Shown: positions 26,362 through 38,700 of the stretch, in pieces | Layout: every line of letters starts with the position of its first letter | Numbering within the stretch: position 1 is the first letter of the stretch | Notes under the pieces: generated by a model | Database searches by the model: none | Told to the model about the DNA's origin: nothing | Seen by the model: the letters and a program-made list of their open reading frames with translations, nothing else | Origin: Hemibagrus wyckioides | Taxonomy: Eukaryota > Chordata > Actinopteri > Siluriformes > Bagridae | DNA length: 64,000 nucleotides | Assembly: GCF_019097595.1 (NCBI RefSeq) | Contig: NC_080719.1 | Span: 19,057,501-19,121,500 of the forward strand | Direction of reading: 5' to 3' | Translations under genes and position numbers: made by a program

Positions 26362-26578
26362 ATAAGTGATAAAATTTAAAGAAAAAAAAGTCTAAATAGT
26401 TTTCATATTGTAAAATACTTAGAGTTGATTGAAACTAGAAGCTGAAGTGTCTTATTGGATCTAAAATGTAGATGACAGCTACTAAAGGCTCCTGTTCATC
26501 AAGTTACTCAAATATTCCTTTTTATTCCTCTGATGTTCTGTGTCATTTTCATTATCAATAAAATAAATTTGATCTATG

Positions 26579-26661
<83 letters not shown>

Positions 26662-29600
26662 GTGTCCAAAAAACTCCATACATAGGGAGCAGTTTTCATA
26701 TTATGCCACATATCCTTATAACCTTATTGACTTAATCGACTTATTGGACATTCTTTCTGTGTAAACAAATGAATTATTTTCTTGCCACAAGTCTGATAAT
26801 GTACGTACTTATAGAAAAGATTTAAAATAAATAACTGAATCAGCACTCTCTTGGCTTTCAGTGTGAGACGTGTGTTTTTCCCTCTGTGATAACCTTACAC
26901 AGAATTTTAGTGGTTGAAAATAACACCTTTAATTTTTAGATGCTTATGAACAAGGACTTGGTGCAGAGAGCAGAAACAGGTTTAATATCATCATTTATTT
27001 TGAAAATATAACTTACACTGATCAATCATAACATTATGACCACCTGCCAAATATTGTGTTGGTCCCCCTTTTGGTGCCAAAACAGCCCTGACCCATCGAC
27101 GCATGGACTCCACTAGATCCCTGAGGGTGTGCTGTGGTATCTGGCACCAAGATGTTAGCAGCAGATCCTTTAAGTCCTGTGAGCTGCGTGGTGGGGCCTC
27201 CATAGATCAGACTTGTTTGTCTAGCACATCTCACAGATGCTTGATTGGATTGATATCTGGGAAATTTGGAGTCCAATTCAACACCTCAAACTCATTGTTG
27301 TGCTCATAAAACCATTACTGAACCATTTTTGCTTTGTGGCACGGTGCATTTTCCTGTTGAAAGAGGCCACAGCATTCTGGTGCCATGTGATCCCCAGGTA
27401 AGCAACGCACATGCAGCTGGCCATCCACGTGATGTAAAAGGAAACGTGATTCATCAGACCAGGTCACCTTCTTTCATTGCTCCGTGGTCCAGTTTTGATG
27501 CTCACATGCCCATTGTTGGTGCTTTCATCGGTGCCCAGGGGTCAGCCCCATAAACAGCTGTGATGCACTGTTATTCTGACACCTTTCTGTCAGAACCAGC
27601 ATTAACTTCTTCAGCAATTTGAGCAACAGTAGCTCGTCTGTTGGATCACACGGGCCAGCCTTCACTCATCACATGCATCAGTGATCCTTGGCCGCCCATG
27701 ACTCTGTCGCCGGTTCACCACTGTTCCTTCCTTGGACCACTTTTGATAGATACTGACCACTGCACTCCGGGAACACCCCACAAGAGCTGCAGTTTTGGAG
27801 ATGCTCTGATCCAGTCGTCTAGCCATCACAATTTGGCTCTTGTCAAACTCGCCGAAATCCTTACGCTTGCCCATTTCTCCTGCTTCTAACACATCAACTT
27901 TGAGGACAAAATGTTCACTTGCTGCCTAATATATCCCACCCACTAACAGGTGCCATGATGAGGAGATACTCAGTCTTATTCAGTCAGTGCTCAGAATGTT
28001 ATGCCTGATCGGTGTACACTTTTGTGTGGAAAAAAACAAACTTTTAAAAAAGAAAAAAATTTTTTTTTAGAAAAATACCAGCCCATAATAGGTTGGGTAA
28101 AAACAAATATAATTTATGAAAAATTCTCAAAGCTCTCAAAGATTATCTGCTTTCATATAAGACATTAAGCTCCACTGTGGAGTGAAACATGACAGACACT
28201 TAATGCTGAACATTGATTGATTTTTAAACATTTCTTTGGGAAAAAGAGTCGACTAAATAAGGTCATGGTGTAGCAGGAAAAGATACAACACAAAGATCAG
28301 TTAGAGGAAGATAGTTAAAGTTGTCTTACATGCAGAACACCAGATGTGTTAACATGAGTTTATGATGAGAGGGAGAGACGACTCGAGAGATCATCATGAC
28401 TTAAGCAGACTTCAGGGTTCCTGCAATGTCCTTGAACTGCCTGAGGTACTCAATTTGGCTTTTTGAAAATGTACATATTGGAAAACCTTGAAAATAGACA
28501 TTTTTTTAAAATCAATTAGTGCTTAAAATGTGCTTGAATTATAAAAAGTAAATAAATACAAAATCGTTAAACAGCTTGAGTGTTTATTCTTTGATAGAAC
28601 ATAAATACAATCCTTTGACACAGCACTGCGTCCCCTAAATAATTTAATCCGGCTGGAAAAAAGGTGGCATATTAAAATTAGCTTCTTAAATATCTGACAA
28701 TAGGATACCTGTTGTCAAATTTATTATTAATACTTTTTTGGGGAGGTATTTTAAAAGAATTAATAAAGAATATGTTTTAATGACATCTCTTGTATAGTCT
28801 TTAAAAACTAAAAAAAGTATTGGGATGCCATTTAGGTACATCTAGGTCAAGCTTGGATGACTGTAAACTGATTGGCCTGTGGTCTGATAAGGTGTCATTA
28901 CATGAAATATAAAACTTTAACGTAAATGCGCAGTGACGTATGGCTACTCGAGACGTGCGAAAAAATTGAGAGTTGGAGCGAATTAAAAACAAAACAAAAG
29001 CAAAAACAGCTTAAATATAGCATTCATAAAAATAGATCTAGTTAATGAGTTGTTATGGTCCGTGTGTCCGTATACTCCAGATTTCATGAAAAAAGGCGAA
29101 AAACTTTTGTTTACTCTTTAGTTTAAGGAAACTTGATCAGTTAGAAGTGAGATGAGGGAAATGAATTGTGACTTTCCAGTCCTCAGACTCCCAGACCTGC
29201 TGCTTTGACTTTTCTTCCAGTATCTGTAATTTTAAAGTGTGCCTTGGCTTTTTATAGAGTACTATAACTGGTCTTATCTCTCTATAGTCAGATTTTCGGG
29301 CTCTGTGGGGTGTCTGCAGTGTTAAACCTGACCTGTCTGGAGCTGAAAAATTGATGTGGCTGGAGGTAAATATTTGATGTCAGGTAACATTTTTAGGGTA
29401 TGAGCCAGATCAGTGTGACTGAAAGGAAAAGGTCAGCGATTTCGAGGAACCATGTCTATGGGTTCAGATTCGTATTACACTTAAAAAAAAAAAAACTACA
29501 GGTGAAGACGACATTGAGATGTCTGGGAACAGGAAGCACCAAGTGATGATTAAAATGCTGATAGGTTGTTTTGTGGGTCAAATTGCATTAAGCTATTGTT

Positions 29601-29702
29601 TAGGACTTTGTTTATTAAAAAGTTTTTGTTAGATTGAAAACAGTGACCCCTGAAACCTAATATCATATATTGAAATAATATCTGACACACGCACACACAC
29701 AG

Positions 29703-29747
<45 letters not shown>

Positions 29748-32700
29748 CTGGGCTTCTGCGACAGCATTGCATCTCCAGATGGATACTAAATGTGCCAGAA
29801 TGGAGCATACCATTAGCATGGGGGTGTTCACTCTGAAGTCTTTTTCAACATTTTAAAAACACAATTCCACCAAAGCACCTTTCTCCAAGCATTATTTCTG
29901 TCCTGAAAATGATCAGTGACAGAATAAATAGTTTCCCTCCTCTTCTTCTTGACAGTCACACTCGTTTTAACCGCCCCCCCCCCCCCACACGTCCGGTATT
30001 ATCTTGACCCATGGCTTTGAGCAGCCAGGTAGGTGTCAGTAAACACACTGCAGCTGAACCACTGAGAGGATTTATCCTGAACTTCATTATGCGTGCAGCC
30101 CGAGAGCTCATAGGTGTGTGAGTCAGCGTCCGTGGCTCGTACCAGAGACTGTCGTCATTCACTCAGCACAGAAGTCAAGCCAGATTGTAGGGAATAGGGA
30201 GAAGAAAGATAAAAGGGACAGATTGCATTAGAGCAGCGACGACTGGAGAAGTAAACATGGAGGTTTGGATCAGCTCGGGTACAGAGGAGAGCGAGAGAGA
30301 GAGCAGCATGAGTCAGGACGAGGAAGATGAAGAAGAACATCTTGGAATTGAGAGTACCAGCGGTCTGTGCAGAGAACTGGTGGAAGGTAATGGCAGAACT
30401 GTTTGAGGTAATAACATGGGCTGGGGGAAAAAAAGGGCAAAACTAATAGGGAGAAGAAATGAAGGGGTTTGTTCTAAAGAGGACGGGAGACTGTTGGAGA
30501 ATGTAATCAGTGAAGTGCGACAGAAAGCTGGCACACAGAGAAATGGATGCTGTTGATGTGTGTTGCATTTGTGCCAGAACAAAATCAAGCAAAGAGAATT
30601 TACCGATGCCTCGTGGGATTTAAATTCATTGCATGGAGTCACTTTGGTAAAGAAATAGTGTGTGTTTTTGCAGCCACTGAGAACTACTGACCGATTCACA
30701 CAGAATGTCTTTAGATGTTCTTGTGTCATTTGTCAATTGTATAAAGATGTCACAAGAGTCCGGACCTCTTTTTTATGATTACTATCCACATCGACCGTTG
30801 TCCTTGTGTGCATGCAGTCAGCACCAAATAAAATCGCTGTGACATTGTTTTATTCGCACGAAAAAATGTAGTTTGTTTTAACCTTGGGGAAACACATTCA
30901 TTAAGTTTAAACAGTACGGTTTTCTGAATTATACATTAGGACCCGGACTTGAGGCTAGACTTACAAAAGCTCATGCAAGCTAGAATGCTGTTACACAGTT
31001 ACACAAAAAACACACACCTTCATTTAAAAGGTGTATATATATAATTATATTAATTATATAAATATATATAGAGGTGTGTATATATATATATATAATTGCC
31101 CTCAGAGCAGCTAGATGAATTTACTATTAAAAGCATGTATTTTTAATGTGTTGAAGGTTACACAAGCTCAAGGACACTTCTTAACACACGCAGTTCTGCA
31201 GCACAACACAAATTTCAAAGCTACACTCTACATATACCAATAAGTGTTTTAGTGAATAGCTTAACTACCTATAATTTACTAATAATAGTCGAGTGCATTG
31301 TTTTCTTCTTTTAATGGCAAGTAATCATTTGTAGTACATGAATGCAGGAAACTGAAAATTATCACCTTTGTGTATGTGTGTGTTAATCATTCACCTTAAT
31401 CTCTGTACTGTAAACATATCTTCTGTAAACATAATTTCTCTCACTCGTGTAAGTCATGCGAGAAAGTTATTTGAATTTAATGTTGTTTCAGATATGAAGG
31501 AATGTAGAAAGCTTTATTTATTACATTACAGCACCAGTGAAATGATTTTCTTAACATTTCCCAGATTAGAGGTCAAAGCACAGGATAATACTGCTCCTGG
31601 AGCTGAGAAGGTTAAAGACCATCAGTGTGGCTGAGGCATGAACCCTGACCTTCTGATCAACAACCCAAAGCTTTAACCGTTTGCTCCATCACTGAACAAA
31701 ACGTTTAAAATTTCTATGAAAGCATGATACAAACCCACCCCTCCATTCAGAGACCAGAACTTGAGTCTGGAGCCTTAGGCTGCCCCGGCATCCTGACACT
31801 GTTTGCAGCAAAATGTTACAAAGCTTAGAGGAAAACATCTAGGGATATGCAGAATGTTGTTGCGCTGATGTTATTATGGTGGTAAGAGCTGTGGAAAAGA
31901 TGAATGGGAATGCAATCCGCTTAGCGCTGCTAATGCACAATGTTCAGGAGATCAGGTTAGTGAAGTGCAAATCATGCTGCTACCACAGAGTTGTTATTAG
32001 TTAAATATAAGGGTCGTAAATCTCACAAACATCTTTTTTTTTTTTTTTTTTTTAAAAATCCATATTTATTCTGAGTAAAGATTAAAGATATTGCAAAAAA
32101 AATATGAAACTGTGCATTAATATGGATTGTCAGCTCATGGTATTAAGCTTAAGTGGCTAAAATACAGAATCTTCTGCAGACTAAATTAAATTGTGTTCAT
32201 TTGTTCAGCATTTATGATAGTATCTAATATGTCAGCTAAAACAATTGTAAATTCTTCAACTTCTTTCTCTTGGCATTTTGAACCCTAGATTACATTTACG
32301 GCATTTTGGCAGGCACCTTTATCCAGGACGACTTACATCGTTATCTCATTTCATACAACTGAGCAGTTTTAAGGGGTTAAGGACCCTGCTCAGGGGGCCA
32401 GCAGTGTCAGCTTGGTGGTCCTGGGACTCAAACTGACAACCTTCCTATCAGGAGTCCAGCACCTTAAACACTAAGCTACCACATCTCTAGACTAGAGACA
32501 TAAAACTGATGTTTTTACATTATTATTTTTTTAATTGCTTGAAGCTTTAAACACAGTGAATGTCTACCAGAGTGCTAACAAAACACAGAAGCCGATTTTA
32601 TTCCTCTGATCAGCTTTATTTTACTGAACCTTGAGTCAAAAACTGGAATTCTTCTTGGTGTGACGAGAGAGAAGATTTATCAGCACTGATCAGTCATGGC

Positions 32701-35700
32701 ATGGTGTGAAGCAGTCAGTCAGCTCGTTCTGTTTATTTTAACTGTTCCACAGATTTAAGATCATGTTTGGTTTTTATATTGGACGAAACCTTTGGATATG
32801 ATCGAGCTGATTTTCTCGCTGCAGACAAACGTCAAGCAAATGAAAATTTGCAGAAATGTCAAGCACATTAGGATAATGACAAGTCATTATATAGTAAAGA
32901 AAAAGCTCTTTCGGTGTCTATTCTCTCAAAATAATTCACTTCATGCACTGTTTAGACGATGATTCCCATAAGCATTAACTTATGTTAAGTGTGACTAACC
33001 CACAACAGAGCTGGGGTGTGAATATGTTCAGTTGTATGCAATTATTCAATTCAATTCAATTCAATTCAATTTATTTTGTATAGTGCCTTTTACAGTGAAC
33101 ATTGTCTCAAAGCAGCTTTACAAAAGAAGAAAACAGAAAGGGGAGGGTAAAATGAAAAATAATAATAAAAAATAAAAAATAACTAATTAACTAGAAATAA
33201 GAATAAATTATTAAATTCTATAATTAGACTATTTTATCCCTAATGAGCAAGCCTGTGGCAACGGTGGCAAGGAAAAACTCCCTGTGATGGAAAGGAAGAA
33301 ACCTTGAGAGGAACCAGGCTCAGAAGGGAACCCATCCTCATTTGGGTGACACTAAACAGAAAATAATGTAACTGTAGCTGATTAATGTCCTTTCTACAAC
33401 AGCAGTCAGTGACCCATGAGGAACTATTAGGTCATTGTAGTTTCTAAGGTCATTATAAACACTAGTTCTTTGCTGTCACGGGCTGACAGATGAAATGGCA
33501 TATCTGTCATGGTGTCCCCAAGTGGCTCTGTCCATGGCTGTCTCCTGGGCCACACAGATCCATCCACAGCATCAGTGGGCACCATCAAGCGGCGAGACTC
33601 CGACCAGGGGTAGGGCAGCGGTCGCACTGGAAACTGGCAAACACTGGGCGCCCAGGAGTGGGGTGTATAGCTCGACAGAGAAGGTAGAGAGAGAAAGAGA
33701 AAGATATTAAGTTTCTGATCATGTGATGCTTAAAGACAGTGTAGAATTATGTGTAAAGTGCAGGCAGGGACTCCGGCAAGACTAGCTATGACAGCATAAC
33801 TAAAAGGGAGAGCCAGAAGGTCACAGGCATGAAGGCTTCCCGGGACATAAAGCATCCAACCACTTCACAGTCAGCAAACCTGAGCGACTTGCGAGGGTGG
33901 TAAGATGACAGCATCCAACACATCCCAGTACACCAAACACTCTATGACCATGAACCTTCCAGATCTGCTCCTTTACCTAAGAAAAACTATACATTAAAAG
34001 CTTGACTAAACAAATGTGTCTTCAACCTAGAATTAAACATCGAGACTGTGTCTGAATCCCGAACACTAATTGGAAGGCTGTTCCATAACTTTGGGGCTTT
34101 GAAAGAGAAAGCTCTGCCCCCTGCTGTAGCCTTTGCTACTTGAGGTATTACCAAGTAACCAGCACCCTTTGATCGGAGTAGGCGTGGCGGATCATAAAAG
34201 ACTAAAAGATCGCTCAGGTACTGTGGCGCGAGACCATTTAGTGCTTTATAGGTTAGTAACAGTATTTTATAATCAATGCGAAATTTGACTGGGAACCAAT
34301 GTAGTGTGGCTAAAATAGGAGTGATGTGCTCATATCTTCTGGTTCTGGTGAGGACTCTAGCTGCTGCATTCTGGACTAACTGGAGCTTGTGTATGCTCCT
34401 ACTGGAACATCCAGATAGTAAGACATTACAATAATCCAACCTAGAGGTAACAAAAGCATGAACTAATTTTTCTACATCATGAAGCGACAACATATTTCTT
34501 ATCTTAGCAATATTCCTAAGATGGAAGAAGGCTACCCTAGTGATATTATCTACATGAGCTTTGAATGAAAGACCAGAATCAATAATCGCACCAAGATCTT
34601 TTACTGCTGGACAAGATGAAACCAAAAGACCATACCATTACTCTGTAATCAGAAAGCTCACTTCTAACTGCCTGTGGTCCTAGTACAAGCACCTCTGTCT
34701 TGTCCGAAATTATATATTGTTGTTGTTTATTTTTTGCCCTCTCACAGATGATTGTTCACATGGGGTGTCTATTTTTATTTTGGAGATTATATAGCCGGGT
34801 ACAAACCCACATAAACAGTACACACAATGAAATACCACCCCCGGTGTAATATTATACCAAACCCATTGTTTTTTAGGACAAGGATTGTTCCTTTCTTTTT
34901 CTTTTTCTCTTGTTGTTGAGTCCAGGTCATGTTCCAACACAGATATTTATCACACAGACAGATAATGTGGAACTTAAAGAGGATTAAACTAAGAAGCTCA
35001 GTACTTACAGAAGGCAGAGCTTGCCTGTGTCACTCCTCCTCTTAGTACAATGTACATATATATATAATTACCTGATGAGGATTTATTACATCGAGGCATG
35101 TCTTTGGACATGATTAATTCTGTTCTACATAAACCACACTAGGAAGTGTGTGGTTATGCAGTACAACCCAGAATGCCTCATACTGATGAGTAACCCTTAT
35201 TTCGTCTTCTCTGTCTGCGTCTACAGTGCTGTGCTCCGAGAGGGTGGGCCAGGTTACAAAGACATATCATGACATTGAGGCTGTCACTCATCTTTTGGAG
35301 GAGGTGAGGAACAATAAATGACTTGTTAAAGGAGCTTTTGGGGATTTTATGCTGCCTCTAAGGAGAAAAAGTTGACATTCTTTGTCCTTTTCCTTAATGA
35401 TCCTTTCTATTGAAACGGTGCTTCATGTAAATAGGGAGGAGCTAATTTTCACATCAGTAGAACCCAAACAAGCTCTCCAGATCCCCTTGCACTTCAATAT
35501 TACAATTATTTTTATTTTTAAAGTTATCTGATTGCTACAGGAACAGTTTTGGACATTTTGAACACTCTAGTAATATAATGACTTTGTTAATAACGCTCTT
35601 CACGCTCCCCACAGAAAGAACGTGATCTAGAGCTAGCAGCTCGAATAGGCCAGTCCCTTCTGAAACAGAACAAGGCTTTAACAGAACGTAATGAGCTGCT

Positions 35701-38700
35701 GGACGAACAGCTGGAGGTCGCAAAAGAAGAGGTCAGTATGCACTGTGGAGCTCCGTGACATTGGAGAAGTCCTTGTGGAGCCACATGTGTTTTTCCTGTT
35801 TCATATGAACCAATATAAAGATGTACAGGATCTATGAAAGCATGCTGTTTACATTTATTTAAAATTATGATTATTATTGTTATCAGTGTAAATTAGGCTG
35901 ATATTCTGAAGATTGTTTAGTATCATAGTGAAATGATGCTAATGCACACTGAGTGGTGCGTAATGATTGTGTGAGACACTGCAGATTGCTCAGCTGCGTC
36001 ATGAGCTCTCTATGCAAGACGATCTGCTGCAGCTGTACGCAGGCACTGAGGAGATAGAAGCTGCTACAGAATCACAGAGCACCCAATCACCGTGAGTACA
36101 ACACACACACACACACACACACTTCATACCCAGACGTGACGATGCACACCTTTTAAGATGTTCACGATTTTTTTCATGATTATCTTTCTTGAATTTTATT
36201 TTTAAATTCTATTCTTGCTCTTTTAGGATCAGGAGAAACGAGTCAAGTTCTTCTCTCAGCAACTACGTCCATTATGATTTCCTGCAAACGAAGCTCAAGA
36301 GTTTGGAGGATGAGAACCTCAAACTGCGTGCTACGGTTAGTTTACAGCTCTGCAACCTTAGCTTGTGTTTTCTCAGAGAAATCTGGATTATTATATATAC
36401 AGTATACCCACATAAGATTTGGCCAGAAGATTGGACACAACCGTTAAACACTTTTCTAACACGTGGAATTATACAGTAACTATGAAAAATGTTCACAGCA
36501 ATATTATATGTGACATCCTTACCAGGATTAATCAGGAGAATCATAAGGAGAATGCATCAGCTACTTCTCCTTACTAAAATATTTTAATATCATATTTTTA
36601 TTTAATATTATATATAAGTAAAATATAATATTAAAAAATAAATAAATGAATGTAAAAGCTACTTCTTTTAAGAAAAAAAATAGTAAAATAAATTTTGATT
36701 CAGAACGATTTCACTGGACACTGGATAAGTAAATAAAAACACAAAACAAAACAAAACAAAACAAAACAAAACAAAACAAAACAAAACAAAACAAAACAAA
36801 ACAAAACAAAACAAAACAAAACAAAACAAAACAAAACAAAACAATGACGTGAGCTGTTGATTGGAAGGTCAGGGTTCAAGTACTGCCACTGCTAGGCAAT
36901 TGTGCAAGGCCCTCTGCTCCAGGACCACTGTATCATAACTTCTTCACACTTCAGCTGTGAAGCAAACCATAACACTGGTGTTTTGCAACAGACACATTAC
37001 CACTGCACTTTTCTACCATGTTTTAGTTGCCTAAATGTAATTTTGTTGCTATAACATAGTTCCCATCAGCATAGATGATTAAACAAAATGAGGTAGAACT
37101 ACTGGGGTTAAAACAGGTATCTGAAATATTTTCAGAACGTTCAGGCTGGAGTGAATAATCCTAAGCAGCTATGGGCAAAATGGCAAAAATATAATAATTT
37201 TAATACATTTTGCAATATCTGGGGTCATGATATGATTACTGAAGTAATGAAGCACAAAAGTGATTAAAAAAACTGTTGATTTTAAAGAAGGCTGTAATTT
37301 TAAAAATTATTTTTTATTAGATAAATGTGACACCACCTTTGAAATATAATAGGGTAAAATCATACAGTGATGCTAATGCTGACATTTGTATTGTTTTCTC
37401 TACACAGGCCAACGAGTTGACTTCAGAAACCAGCAGCTATGAAGAGCAGGAGCAGCAGCTGATGATGGTGTGTGTTGAAGAACTCTGTAAGTAAACCTAA
37501 AGGATCCTGCCTGCTGTATATAACATTGTAGTAGTAAGTAGAATGAACGCATCCTTGGTTCAAGGGTCAAGTGGTTAAGGGTCTAGGTTGTTGATTGAAA
37601 GGTTGGGGTTCAAGTCCCAGCACTGCCAAGCTGCACCCTTGGGCCCTTGAGCAACGCCCTTAACCCTCCCTGCTCCAGGGGTGCTGCATCTTGCTCTGAC
37701 CCCAACCTCCAAGGATGGGATATGTGAGAAAGATTTTTCACTGTGCTGTAATGTATAGTATATGTGACAAATAAAGGCTTCTTAACTTAATAATTTGTTC
37801 TCTTTTTTTGGGTGTGTAGCATCAGCGAATAAGCATGTGGTGGCTCTGTCAGAGGAGCTGGCCCGTAAAGTGGAGGACTCTCTCCGGCAGCAGGAAGAGA
37901 TTAGCTCTTTGCTCAGTCAAGTGGTTGACCTTCAGCAGCGCTGTAAAACGGTAAGAGAGGCAATGCTGCACATCTGCTGAACATTCCCCAGCTTCATGTG
38001 TACACTGGGACATTTGGCATTATGATATAGATAATCGTCAATATCATCAGTATTTCTATCACACTGACCAACTTTGTGGTTGTACAGAGTAATACATTAT
38101 ATGCTGAATGTATTCAATATCAGCAGATTTTCCTCCTGTTGCTGATTAAACATCATATTTTTGTAATATTTTATCTTAAAGAGAACATTTGTATTTTGTC
38201 GAAAAAAACGAAATATGATGCACATAATTTATCATTAAACTCTTGTCCTTTATATAATAATATTTTTTGCTGCAGTTAATCAGAGAGAATGAGGAACTCA
38301 CTCAGCACCTGAACTCTTCACGGGAAAGCCAGTCTCAGCTCAAAACAGAGGTGCGTCCTGTTCATCTCTGCATCACTGCTTTTATCGCCATTTATTATGG
38401 ACCTGGGTATGACCTGTGATTATTCTTGACTCTGCTCTCTCTGTCTGTAGCTAAGGGACCTTCAGGAGAGGTATTCAGAGTGTGAAGACATGCTGCAGGA
38501 AGCCAGAGAGGACATCAAAAACCTGCGGAATAAGAGCCTGCCTAACAGCACGGTGCAGCGCTACAGTTCACTGGCTGCTGTGTTCCCCATGGATTCACTC
38601 GCTGCTGAGATTGAAGGAACCTTCCGTAAAGGCCTGGACAGTCCTGCTCCTTCAGAATACAGGTACGCAGGACCTCAGTAACCTCTAAAAAACCATTATT

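Noticed and set aside
26482..26764. Overlapping Ile-Tyr repeat frames on both strands
   Set aside because: Read-through of a (TA)n microsatellite.
33987..34625. 212-codon minus-strand frame as a host gene
   Set aside because: It is the C-terminus of a LINE reverse transcriptase followed by that element's 3' UTR and tail.
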